This document shows positions 6,787 through 14,429 of a stretch of 15,910 bases of DNA, piece by piece (position 1 is the first letter of the stretch; each line of letters begins with the position of its first letter). The stretch is from an uncultured Collinsella sp. GTDB lineage: Bacteria; Actinomycetota; Coriobacteriia; Coriobacteriales; Coriobacteriaceae. Under the pieces are notes generated by a model. The model had not been told where the DNA came from and did no database searches. It saw only the letters and a list, made by a program, of their open reading frames with translations. Both the position numbers and the translations under genes were made by a program. The stretch lies in NCBI GenBank assembly GCA_900544425.1, contig UQUX01000033.1:1-15910 (forward strand), read 5' to 3'.

Positions 6787-9700
6787 CTACCGACGCTTGG
6801 TGAATACGAACACGCCGATGACGGCAAGACCGATCACGCCAGCCGCAACGCCGACGATGGCAAGCGGATTGAAGCCAGACTGCTGCGCGGGAGCCTCAGC
6901 GGACTTCTTAGCGGTAGTCGCGGCGGCCGCGCCCGTATCGGACTTGGAGCCGGACTTGCTGGACTTCTTATCAGACTTCTCGCTGTCCTTCTTGTCGGAC
7001 TTGTCGGAATCCTTCTTGGAATCCTTGCCGTCCTTGGTCTCGGTCTTGGTCGTGGTGGACACCGGCTTTTGGCCCGGAGCAACAGCACCGCCAGTCTGCT
7101 GGCCGTTTGTGCCGTTACCGGAGCCAGAACCAGCACCGGCATTACCCGAGCCACCATTGGAGCCAGAGCCACCGTTACCGCCAGGGTTAACGGCATTCTT
7201 GACCCACTTGGCATACAGCGTCATATCGGCCGCCACCGCAGCGCTAAAGTCATACGCCTCCGTACAAGCCTCGTCGGTATACCAACCAGCGAAGGTATAG
7301 CCCTCGCGTGTCGGATCGGCAGGCTTGGCGATAGAGCCGTTGGCGGCCGTAGTCTGAAAATCGACCTTGGACCCCTCGCCAGCGCTAAACGAAACCTTAA
7401 CGCCAGCATTCAGCTTGAACAGCGTGCCAGAGTCGTTGATGTAGTACAAGTTGCCCTGGGCATCACAAGCGATTGGCGAGTCACAGTAGTTGTTGTGGCC
7501 TGTTGCGCTAAACACACCAGAAGCCCCAGCGTCACCCAACTTGTAACGATATACGCCACCGCCCGAGGTGTAGTTAACGAAATCAGGGCTCTCGCCGTAG
7601 TTAACCGTGAAGTAGACATACGCGTCTTCGCCCTGGACGCTCACCAGCGGAGCGCCCTTGATGCCACCAGTGGGAAGCGCAGTGCCATCAGCAGACGAAA
7701 CCAGCGTCGTTTCAAAGTCGCTGGCCGGATCAATAATCGCTAGCGCAGAGCCGCCAGCAACCTCGCCGCCAACAATCAGCTTGCCATCATACGTCGTAGG
7801 CACACACGCGCAGCCAGTAAGGCCAAGGTCAACTACACGCTCCTCGGTAATACGCGAAGCGGCATCCGCATCACGTGAGTCGCCATCAGAAATCGCCAAC
7901 ACGTGCAGCTTGCCGTCGCGCGAGATGAGATAGGCATGGCTGCCGTCAGCCGAAAGCACGCAAGTGGAGTTGACAATCGATCCAACCGAAACACTTCCGA
8001 GCACATCGCCCGAAGACTTGCTGAGCATCTCGACGGTACCGGCACTGGTGGGAACCAAGACAAAGTCATCACCCACCGTCGCGCCTGTCCAGTAATAGCC
8101 CTCATTGGCATTGACATGCTGCCAGGAAACAGCACCTGTCAGCATGTTAATGCGCGTCAGGTGGCCGTTATTGTACGTACCCTTTCCATAGTCGACATCA
8201 ACGGTGCCGACATAAAGGTAATTGCCATCAACCGTCAGCTGAGAATTCGACTGAGCAGTCTTGTTCACGGAGTCAGTGACCCAAACCGTTGTGAGCGCGT
8301 CAGCCGTCAGGGCCTGGACCGCACCGCCGTCAAGCGGAACGATAACCAAACCGTTCGCATAAATCGGGCGCGAGGTGTAACCGACCGCTTTCTTAAGATT
8401 CGACTCGTCAAGGACCTTGCCCGACTCGGCGTCAATCTTTAGCAAACGGTTGTTGACGGCAAGATACACGTTACCGTTCACGACGATAGGTTCACTCGCG
8501 TTGGGATACGCCGAACCAGAATACGCCTTCCAATCGAACGTCCAAGAGCTCGCTAGCGCACCCGTAGGCGTCGAAACGTTCTCGACCGCCGCATTGGACT
8601 TGCCATCCCAATCGGACTTCCAACCGGACGGACGCGGGGCGCTCGGATTGACTACGACCTCGTCGGGATTGGGAACCGTATCGCCAGCAGCATAAGCCCA
8701 GACAATCGTGTCGCCCGATTTGACAACGTAGTCACTATCGAGTTGGGGTCCGGGAACACCGTTAACAAAGAACGACCAGGAGCCCGTCAGTTTGGTGCCA
8801 TCAAGCGGGGACACGAGACTATGGACATTCCAATAGCCCCCATCATTGAGCATCACGGACTCAATGCCCAAAGCATCAAAGTAGGCGGCAGTGGCGTCCT
8901 TGATCGTCGTGCCCTCAACAAACACCTGCGTCGAAGGATCGGTCCAGCGCTGTGCCTTATCGCCCTTCTTGCCGATGATCTCCATCGAGACAGAAACTTG
9001 ACCGGGCATGGTGCCATCGGAACCATAGACCCAGGTAATCTCATCGCCGGCCTTGAGCGTGTAGTTGCCTGCGCCGACATTGGCCTTCTTGCCGTTGACA
9101 AAGAACTGCCAGTATTTCCAGGTACTCTCGTTAACCTGCTCGGTCGAAAGCGTCACGTTCTTATTGAACGGTGACGTCAGAGAATTGAGGAACCAACCGT
9201 ACGAGCCCTTGCCCGTGTCGGCGCCAATACCGGCCTGCTTAAAGACCTGCTCGGAAAGATCGGCTGCAGTTGTGCCCTCTTCCACCAGCGCGGTCGTAGG
9301 CTGAGCCCACGTTTGCTGAGCACCCGAAGCGTCCTGGCCGATAACGGTGCAGCTTACGGAAAGCCGGTCGGTGGGCGCCGGGTCGCCGTACTTGGAGTAG
9401 CACCAGACGACAGAGTCGCCCGCCTCGAGCTTGTAGTTGCCAGCGCCCACCGATGCAGCGGCGCCGTTGATGAACAGCTGCCAATAGGCGCCCGTAGCAT
9501 GGTCGTATGCAAGGGTGCGATCGGCATCGAAAGGCGACGTAATGGAATTGAGCACCCAACCCCAAGAGCCGTTGGGGTCATAGTCGGCCTTGAGGCCGGC
9601 CTGCTTAAAGAGCTCCTCGGAAACATCGGCGGCAGTCGAGCCGTTCTTGAGCGTGTACTGCGAAGCGGCAGCCCACGTCTGCTGCTTGCCCTTGGCATCG

Positions 9701-12700
9701 ATGCCAATGACGGAGCACGTCGCTGTGACCTCGGGGCTGTTTTGACCACTCGTGCCCACGACCGTCAACGTTGCCGATACGTCCTGGTTGGCAAGCTTGG
9801 CGTACGTGGCATTGTCGGGATAGCGCTCAGCATAGCGAGCGTACTTCTCGCTCGTCAGGCGCGAGGAAACGACAACCTTCGTGTTGTACTGCGGCTGTGT
9901 GACCTTGAGATTCTCTGCGGAGACAATAGAGCTGTTGCTCGACTTAAACAGACGCCAATCCTGCCCGGACATCGCGTCATAGCCAGGCAGATCGACCGGC
10001 ACGACGCCCAAGTCGGTCGAATCGGTCGTTGCCTTGTTGTAGCTCCAGGCAAGGTTGCCGTCAGCATCCAGATACGCTTTCTGGAACGCGTGCATGTCGG
10101 CCGAAACGGCATTGGCGTCCTGGCCATTCAGAATGGCGGCAGCATAGCCGGCCTTCGCCTTTTCCATAAGAGAAAGCTCGGTATCGAGCTCGCCCTGGTC
10201 CTGTGGAGTAATGGCGAAGTCGAGGGTCTTACTAGCCGTGACCTCGGCGTTCGATTTGTCGGTCACCGTGAGGGTGATCTTGGTGTTTGCAGCCTTGGCT
10301 CCGGGCAGCGGCTGGTAGACCGTGCCCTTGTAACCGTTGAACGTGATGTCATCGGTGCTGGCGGAGTACTCAACCTTGTAGTACTTGCCGTCGATATTGA
10401 GCGTGCTCGTGCGCGGCATCTGCAGGTCGGCGGTCAGGCCATCCTTGTTGGCAACCGTTTCGGTGCCGGAGTATTTAATGTTGCCGTAGGTAAAGGCCGC
10501 ATCGACCTTTTCCTGCAGTGTCTTCTTGTCGGCGGCGACCTTCTCGGGATCGCCCTTGACGGTGAGCTTGAAGTCGTGCGAGCCGGCAAGCTTGATGTCG
10601 CCACTCGTAACCGTAACCTTGGCAGTCAGCGTCACGTCTCGATCGCTCGATGCGCGCGAAACCTTACCCGTCTTATCTTCCCAGCTATAACCTGAAACAA
10701 ATAGGCGCTCGGTGTCGGAGCTTGTCCATTCAACAGAGAATTTCTTTGCGGAACCCGCCTTGTACGGAAGCGTGACATTTTGGGTCACGCCATCGGCGGA
10801 CTCGCCCGCCGCGTAGCCAATCTGCAGGGATTCGGCAGCACTGTCAAGAAGGTCTTGCAGCTTAGCCTCGTCCCAAGCAACCTGCACGGACTTGTTGGGC
10901 AGGTAATACTCGGTCTTGCCATCGCGCGACAGTTCAAACGCCACATCGGCGTTACGCAAACCGTCGATGTTGTAACCGGTGTAGTCGTTGGGATCGATGT
11001 AGAAGAACGTCACATCGCCGTTGGTCTTATCCTGGGCGTCGGAGATACCGACCGTGGCCTTGTCATCCTCAGCCTTAAAGGCAACGCCGCCCTCAGAGAT
11101 CTTGACGTCGATATCGGTAAATCCCAGATCGGCAAGCTGCGCCTTCAGCGCGTCGTTAACGTTGCCGCCCTTAGCGCTGTAATCAACGGAGATCTGCTTA
11201 TTGGAATCGTTGAGCTTTTGAACTGCGGCCTCAAGAGAGCCTGCGGCGATCACGGGGTTGGCAGAAACGAGCTCGACCGTCGAGCTGCCGCTCGTGGCGA
11301 CAGCCTTCAGATACTTGCCCGCGGCAGAAGCCGAGACAGTCGCCTCGGCGCCCGACATATCAGACAGCAGCGTCCAGTCGGCCTCCGGGGCCTTCGCATC
11401 GTCCGCCGCATACCAGGCAACAGTCGCCTGACCGGTGACGTCGATACCGTTGGTGGTCGAACCGTCGGCGCGCTTGGCCTGCGCCGTCGCCTTAACGCTA
11501 TCGCCCGAGACGAGATGGGTCGAATCGCTATTAATCTGCGGGTTGGCAATCACGCGCAGCAGGTTATACTCCCCCGCCGCGGTAACGCTGTCGGACGAAA
11601 CCCATTCAACCGTGTTGTCGAGAGCGTTCGCCGTAACTTTGATGCGCTTGCCAACAAGCGCGTCCGAAATGGTCAGGCTGCCATCGGTCGTATCGATGCC
11701 GTCGGTGAGCTCTGTCCAATCGGCATCGCCCTCGCCCTTGGCATACCACGCCATGGTGAGCTCGGCATCGTCGGGCACGTCTTTGGTCGAGCCCGACCAG
11801 CTGCCCGGAACCTGCACGCTCGGCGTGATCTTTGAACCCACGCTCAGCGTAACGTTCTTATCGGCAAGCTCAATGCCCGCCAGCTTGTACTGGCCCTTGA
11901 GCGTCACGGGGCCGAACGGGGCAACGGACTGCGTGCCGCCGTAGGAGCTCTTCTTCTGCGTGCTGGAAACGGTGTTTTCACTCGTCACCTTCACGCGCAG
12001 GTACTTGCCGGCATAGGCGGCGTCAACGGTATAGGTGGCCTCGGTAGCACCGGGGATATCGGTATAGGCGGAGTCGTAGCTCGAGCTGCTGTTTGCATAC
12101 TGCCACTGGTAGGTCACATTATCGGTGCGGTCGATATAGTGATAGTTGGAGCCGTCCTTTTTGCGCACCTTAGTCTTGAGCGTATCGCCCACACGTACAC
12201 CGTTGGTGGCGGGAGAGCCCTCGAACTGCACGTCGTAAAGCTCAACTTGGCCAGCGACGGAGACAGGACCCGCCGCATAGTACGGCTTCTGCTCGCCATA
12301 GCCGCCGTTGGCCTTGGCCACGACGTAGTAGCCCTTAAGGGCGGCGGTCACCGTCAGGGTGTTACCGGTCTCACCCTCGATAGGCGTGTTGCACGAGCTG
12401 GCGGTATTCGACTTGCCCTTGTACCACCGCCACGTGACATGCGAGTCGGAGGTAACGTCGGTGGAGCCCGCCTTGGCGGTCGCCGTAATCGTGGAACCAA
12501 CCTCGACTTTGCCCGAAGTCGGGCTCATGGTCACGCTCGTGACATTAATTGAACCGGCGGCAGCAACGAGAGCGCCCGTCGAGTTGGTCAAGCTCGAAGA
12601 GCCGATCTTCGAGGACACCTTGCACTTGAGGTACTTGCCACCCAAAGCGTCGGTAAGCTCGAGGGTCTCACCCGTGGCGCCCGCGATATCGGTATACGCG

Positions 12701-13971
12701 CCGCTCTTGGTGTCAGAGCTCTGCCACTGGAAGTTGAGCTTGTCCGCGTCGACGAACGCGCCGTACGCGCCGCCCTTCTCCTTGGCGCGGGCCTTAGCGG
12801 TATCCCCCACCGTAAAGACGCTCGTGTTGTCCTTGGTGTTAACGATGGACACGGCCGAAATCTCGACCGCACCGGCCTGCTTGACCTTGCTGGAAGTGGT
12901 CTTGTTCACCGTGTTGACGCCAGCGTTGGCCTCGACCCTGATGTACTTACCCTCAAGGTCGTCGCCCACCACGAGCGTAGCGCCCGTCTCGCCCTCGATC
13001 TTGGTAAATCCCGAGTACTGCGAGGTGGATGCGGACCACGTGTAGGTGACCTTGGCATCGGCGGGGGCTTGCTGATAATAGCTTATGTACGGAGTCGCCG
13101 TCAGGGTATCGCCTATGCTCGGCGTGTCGCTATTCAGCTTGACGCTGTTAAGCTCCATCTGACCGGCGCCCAGCACGGGGCCAGGAATGTAGTTGGCATT
13201 GATGCCCGAGCCGGAAGAAACGGACGGACCATAGTAGTCCTTGCCATCAACCGTTACCTTGCAGATGAAGTATTTGCCTTCCATCGCGGCGGTGACGGTG
13301 AGCGACTGCTCGTGGCCTACGACCTCGGTGTAGTCGGCGACATTGCTGCTGGCCCTGGTCGTGCCGGCGAGCCAGGTGTAAGTCCAGGTGCCGGGATTGG
13401 CAACGGACTCAGTCGAAGTGCCGTACCAGTCGTCCTCGACCTCATCGTACATATTTGCCCAGAGCGTGTCGCCCGCGCTGAGCGCGCCCGACTTCGTGGA
13501 ATAGGAGCTGTCCTTATCCTTGGTGTCCTGGATGAAGACCTTGGCCTCGCTCGAAAGCGTTGTGGCGGACGCGGCGACGGCGGCGTTCTTCTGCTCCGAA
13601 GCAGCAGGCACCGCGGGAGAGCTCTCGGACTCAGTCGCGTTGTCTGCTGCGGTTTCATCGCCATTCGCGGCACTCGCAGTTGCGCCCTGATCTGCGCCGG
13701 CGTCATCGGCAGCAGCGCTCGCCGCCGCACTGTTCGCGCCGGTGCCGGCAGCAGCGCCATCGTCGGCCGCCGCGCCCTCGCCGCCCGTTGCGGCCTGAGC
13801 CACGGCCTCGGCAATGCCCTCGGCACCCTCAGCCCAAAGTTGTGCCGGCGTGGTGCCAAAAGCCATGGCAAAAGCCAGGAACGCCACCAGACCGCGCTTG
13901 GCTACGCCACGGGCAATCGCTCCATGACGACGCCACGAGGCGCGCTGGCACTCGTCCTCAAACATATCCAT
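6787..13971 (-). CDS. Giant surface protein: Ig-like repeats, three DUF4430 domains, beta-propeller
   Basis: The product has 2394 residues. Domains in order: signal peptide 1-47 (RRHGAIARGVAKRG, hydrophobic core, cleavage near AQLWA/EG); Ala/Asp/Ser-rich segment to about 140; seven Ig-like repeats (143-911); an unassigned beta-rich part (912-1027); two atrophied-Ig-like domains (1028-1257); a helical/beta segment (1258-1412); three DUF4430 domains (1413-1532, 1533-1656, 1657-1765); a PQQ-type beta-propeller (about 1783-2190); one InlB/Flg_new repeat with GYTFAGWYTDEACTEAYDF; a Gly/Ser/Lys/Asp linker (2258-2367); and a membrane helix 2369-2390 ending KRR. There is no LPxTG motif. The ATG at 13971 or the one at 13965 fits AGGAG; an in-frame ATG at 14052 is a further alternative. 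A cobalamin riboswitch precedes it. Domain calls are by motif reading; surface corrinoid capture is inferred. Confidence 0.87.
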   Translation of the reverse strand: MDMFEDECQRASWRRHGAIARGVAKRGLVAFLAFAMAFGTTPAQLWAEGAEGIAEAVAQAATGGEGAAADDGAAAGTGANSAAASAAADDAGADQGATASAANGDETAADNATESESSPAVPAASEQKNAAVAASATTLSSEAKVFIQDTKDKDSSYSTKSGALSAGDTLWANMYDEVEDDWYGTSTESVANPGTWTYTWLAGTTRASSNVADYTEVVGHEQSLTVTAAMEGKYFICKVTVDGKDYYGPSVSSGSGINANYIPGPVLGAGQMELNSVKLNSDTPSIGDTLTATPYISYYQQAPADAKVTYTWSASTSQYSGFTKIEGETGATLVVGDDLEGKYIRVEANAGVNTVNKTTSSKVKQAGAVEISAVSIVNTKDNTSVFTVGDTAKARAKEKGGAYGAFVDADKLNFQWQSSDTKSGAYTDIAGATGETLELTDALGGKYLKCKVSSKIGSSSLTNSTGALVAAAGSINVTSVTMSPTSGKVEVGSTITATAKAGSTDVTSDSHVTWRWYKGKSNTASSCNTPIEGETGNTLTVTAALKGYYVVAKANGGYGEQKPYYAAGPVSVAGQVELYDVQFEGSPATNGVRVGDTLKTKVRKKDGSNYHYIDRTDNVTYQWQYANSSSSYDSAYTDIPGATEATYTVDAAYAGKYLRVKVTSENTVSSTQKKSSYGGTQSVAPFGPVTLKGQYKLAGIELADKNVTLSVGSKITPSVQVPGSWSGSTKDVPDDAELTMAWYAKGEGDADWTELTDGIDTTDGSLTISDALVGKRIKVTANALDNTVEWVSSDSVTAAGEYNLLRVIANPQINSDSTHLVSGDSVKATAQAKRADGSTTNGIDVTGQATVAWYAADDAKAPEADWTLLSDMSGAEATVSASAAGKYLKAVATSGSSTVELVSANPVIAAGSLEAAVQKLNDSNKQISVDYSAKGGNVNDALKAQLADLGFTDIDVKISEGGVAFKAEDDKATVGISDAQDKTNGDVTFFYIDPNDYTGYNIDGLRNADVAFELSRDGKTEYYLPNKSVQVAWDEAKLQDLLDSAAESLQIGYAAGESADGVTQNVTLPYKAGSAKKFSVEWTSSDTERLFVSGYSWEDKTGKVSRASSDRDVTLTAKVTVTSGDIKLAGSHDFKLTVKGDPEKVAADKKTLQEKVDAAFTYGNIKYSGTETVANKDGLTADLQMPRTSTLNIDGKYYKVEYSASTDDITFNGYKGTVYQPLPGAKAANTKITLTVTDKSNAEVTASKTLDFAITPQDQGELDTELSLMEKAKAGYAAAILNGQDANAVSADMHAFQKAYLDADGNLAWSYNKATTDSTDLGVVPVDLPGYDAMSGQDWRLFKSSNSSIVSAENLKVTQPQYNTKVVVSSRLTSEKYARYAERYPDNATYAKLANQDVSATLTVVGTSGQNSPEVTATCSVIGIDAKGKQQTWAAASQYTLKNGSTAADVSEELFKQAGLKADYDPNGSWGWVLNSITSPFDADRTLAYDHATGAYWQLFINGAAASVGAGNYKLEAGDSVVWCYSKYGDPAPTDRLSVSCTVIGQDASGAQQTWAQPTTALVEEGTTAADLSEQVFKQAGIGADTGKGSYGWFLNSLTSPFNKNVTLSTEQVNESTWKYWQFFVNGKKANVGAGNYTLKAGDEITWVYGSDGTMPGQVSVSMEIIGKKGDKAQRWTDPSTQVFVEGTTIKDATAAYFDALGIESVMLNDGGYWNVHSLVSPLDGTKLTGSWSFFVNGVPGPQLDSDYVVKSGDTIVWAYAAGDTVPNPDEVVVNPSAPRPSGWKSDWDGKSNAAVENVSTPTGALASSWTFDWKAYSGSAYPNASEPIVVNGNVYLAVNNRLLKIDAESGKVLDESNLKKAVGYTSRPIYANGLVIVPLDGGAVQALTADALTTVWVTDSVNKTAQSNSQLTVDGNYLYVGTVDVDYGKGTYNNGHLTRINMLTGAVSWQHVNANEGYYWTGATVGDDFVLVPTSAGTVEMLSKSSGDVLGSVSVGSIVNSTCVLSADGSHAYLISRDGKLHVLAISDGDSRDADAASRITEERVVDLGLTGCACVPTTYDGKLIVGGEVAGGSALAIIDPASDFETTLVSSADGTALPTGGIKGAPLVSVQGEDAYVYFTVNYGESPDFVNYTSGGGVYRYKLGDAGASGVFSATGHNNYCDSPIACDAQGNLYYINDSGTLFKLNAGVKVSFSAGEGSKVDFQTTAANGSIAKPADPTREGYTFAGWYTDEACTEAYDFSAAVAADMTLYAKWVKNAVNPGGNGGSGSNGGSGNAGAGSGSGNGTNGQQTGGAVAPGQKPVSTTTKTETKDGKDSKKDSDKSDKKDSEKSDKKSSKSGSKSDTGAAAATTAKKSAEAPAQQSGFNPLAIVGVAAGVIGLAVIGVFVFTKRR
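6871..7200 (-). repeat. Gly/Ser then Lys/Asp/Ser low-complexity wall linker of the giant protein
   Basis: This encodes residues 2258-2367: GNGGSG-type units, then KDSKKDSDKSDKKDS-type units, then an Ala-rich stretch directly before the C-terminal membrane helix. It has the composition of a cell-wall-spanning stalk. Confidence 0.7.
7402..8625 (-). other. PQQ-type beta-propeller coding segment
   Basis: Residues about 1783-2190 show repeated blade-like units: EPIVVNGNVYLAVNNRLLKIDAESGKV, RPIYANGLVIVPLDGGAVQAL, SQLTVDGNYLYVGTV, GATVGDDFVLVPTSAGTVEML, DGSHAYLISRDGKLHVL and DAQGNLYYINDSGTLFKL. Each pairs 'xVxGxxxYxx' with 'xxGxLxxL', as in PQQ-binding-like or WD-like propellers. The blade count cannot be fixed by eye; six to eight are plausible. 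PQQ-binding tryptophans are not evident, so enzyme activity is unlikely and a binding role more likely. Confidence 0.75.
8677..9735 (-). repeat. Three tandem DUF4430 domains within the giant protein
   Basis: Units 1 (9376-9735) and 2 (9004-9375) are close copies. Both have QQTWA, GS/TTAAD-(V/L)-SE, FKQAG, S-(W/Y)-GW-x-LNS-(I/L)-TSPF, a YWQ-(L/F)-F-(I/V)-NG core, VGAGNY and AGD. Unit 3 (8677-9003) is more divergent but keeps VHSLVSPLDG, WSFFVNGVPG and VKSGDTIVWAY. The aromatic-NG motif followed by Y-x-(L/V)-x-x-GD-x-(V/I)-x-W matches the transcobalamin-like beta domain. Confidence 0.88.
10201..10890 (-). repeat. Two atrophied bacterial Ig-like (aBig) domains
   Basis: Residues about 1028-1140 and 1141-1257 each begin with a helical segment (DEAKLQDLLDSAAESLQIGY and ADKKTLQEKVDAAFTYGNIKY). 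Each then has a 'V/L-P-x...W/Y-S-S/A-S/T' strand pattern (VEWTSSDTERLFVSG; VEYSASTDDITFNG) and ends in a threonine/valine-rich strand. This is the usual look of aBig domains, which often accompany DUF4430 proteins in anaerobes. Confidence 0.6.
11239..13545 (-). repeat. Array of seven Ig-like repeats
   Basis: There are seven units of roughly 98-128 residues, at about 143-270, 271-368, 369-474, 475-575, 576-695, 696-801 and 802-911. The typical unit reads: VELxxV, a (V/I)GDTLxA strand, a T-(Y/W)-x-W-x strand, a xYTxI-x-GATGxTL turn, ALxGKY-(L/I)-x-x-(K/V)-V, then S-x-x-V-x-x-AG leading to the next unit. The repeats probably form a stalk projecting the DUF4430 and propeller region, or bind ligands themselves. 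They are divergent in sequence, so this is an old array rather than recent slippage. Confidence 0.85.
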
Positions 13972-14114
13972 TTGTCTCCTATTGTCTGCACTTGGAGCAT
14001 TGCCCAGCGGCTGCCCCACGTCATCGCGCACATTGCGCTCGAGTACCCCCATCGGGGTCCCCCTTCCCTCCAGAGCCCAACGCGTACCGGCGGCATGCGC
14101 CACGGTCGCGTGCA
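13972..14114 (-). promoter_or_regulatory. Leader between the B12 aptamer and the giant gene (expression platform)
   Basis: The leader holds no U-tract terminator, so control is probably at translation or by Rho. Features: a hairpin candidate at about 14080-14102 whose loop holds GGTAC, complementary to GTACC in the aptamer's P5 loop (kissing-loop candidate); AAGGGGG (14065-14059) six bases before an in-frame ATG at 14052, with CCCC-GAT-GGGG able to fold over that ATG; and AGGAG (13980-13976) before ATGs at 13971 (4 bases) and 13965 (10 bases). The 13971/13965 pair gives the most normal signal peptide. Confidence 0.55.
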
Positions 14115-14287
14115 AGATGGGAGGCGATCCGACTTAACCTTACCGACCCGGGCGCGCCGTCCGATCTGCGACGTGACCATCCCGGGCCAAGAGGAATTAC
14201 GGTTACTGGTACAGCCGGGGACTTGCACCCCGATTCTCCCAAACACGCAGGAAAACCGCGCATTCGTGCGTCTCCGCACCACCATCT
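14115..14287 (-). ncRNA. Cobalamin (B12) riboswitch aptamer
   Basis: Read on the minus strand, the core at 14240-14193 has GGGAGAATC, a P4 hairpin CGGGG-TGCAAGT-CCCCG, then GCTGTACCAGTAACCGTAA. It aligns with the conserved block of the E. coli btuB element (GGGAATCC, GTGCGAATC, GCTGACGCGCAGCGGTAA). The 3' B12 box lies at 14134-14119 (AGTCGGATCGCCTCCC; compare AGCCCGAAGACCTGCC in btuB). A closing stem P1 pairs AGATGG (14287-14282) with CCATCT (14120-14115). A peripheral stem CCCGGG/CCCGGG lies between core and box. The family switches genes off when adenosyl- or other cobalamins bind. It directly precedes the giant DUF4430 gene. Confidence 0.9.
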
Positions 14288-14296
14288 AGGCCATCG

Positions 14297-14325
14297 ATTA
14301 TTACTGTCGATATGGTAGCACGCAA
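14297..14325 (-). promoter_or_regulatory. Promoter of the B12-riboswitch operon
   Basis: On the minus strand, TTGCGT (14325-14320), 17 bases, then AATAAT (14302-14297; 5 of 6 consensus bases). Transcription would begin near 14290, just before the 5' strand of the riboswitch P1 stem, which strongly supports the assignment. The -35 overlaps the U-run of the upstream terminator. Confidence 0.65.
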
Positions 14326-14351
14326 AAGGGCCCCGCACACAGGCGAAGCCC
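14324..14351 (-). terminator. Terminator of the UbiB-family gene
   Basis: On the minus strand GGGC-TT-CGC (14351-14343) pairs with GCG-GG-GCCC (14336-14328) around a 6-base loop. TTTT (14327-14324) follows. The internal mismatch makes it moderate in strength. It lies about 80 bases after the stop codon at 14430. Confidence 0.7.
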
Positions 14352-14429
14352 AAGGTAAAAGCTATTGTTTGCGATAGGAAAGAGTTGGGTATGGAAGGGC
14401 GCCGTGGGACAAGACACCGTGCAGCTACG

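Noticed and set aside
6787..6900. LPxTG sorting signal at the end of the giant protein
   Set aside because: There is a C-terminal helix and positive tail, but no LPxTG or close variant precedes the helix.
6950..7030. Possible DNA tandem repeat or CRISPR-like array
   Set aside because: The repetition comes from Lys/Asp/Ser codons in a linker; unit lengths are irregular and there are no spacers.
9313..10695. Long plus-strand open frame (460 codons) inside the giant gene
   Set aside because: It is antisense to well-formed domains. Its sequence is rich in Arg/Gly/Val with no domain pattern and no ribosome binding site, as expected for the complement of GC-rich coding DNA.
14053..14115. Extension of the giant protein upstream to a start at 14115
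   Set aside because: That start falls in the P1 stem of the cobalamin aptamer and gives an N-terminus unlike a signal peptide.
13069..14289. Plus-strand open frame (406 codons) over the 5' end of the giant gene and the riboswitch
   Set aside because: It is antisense to the signal peptide, Ig-like repeat 1 and the aptamer, is low in complexity and resembles no family.
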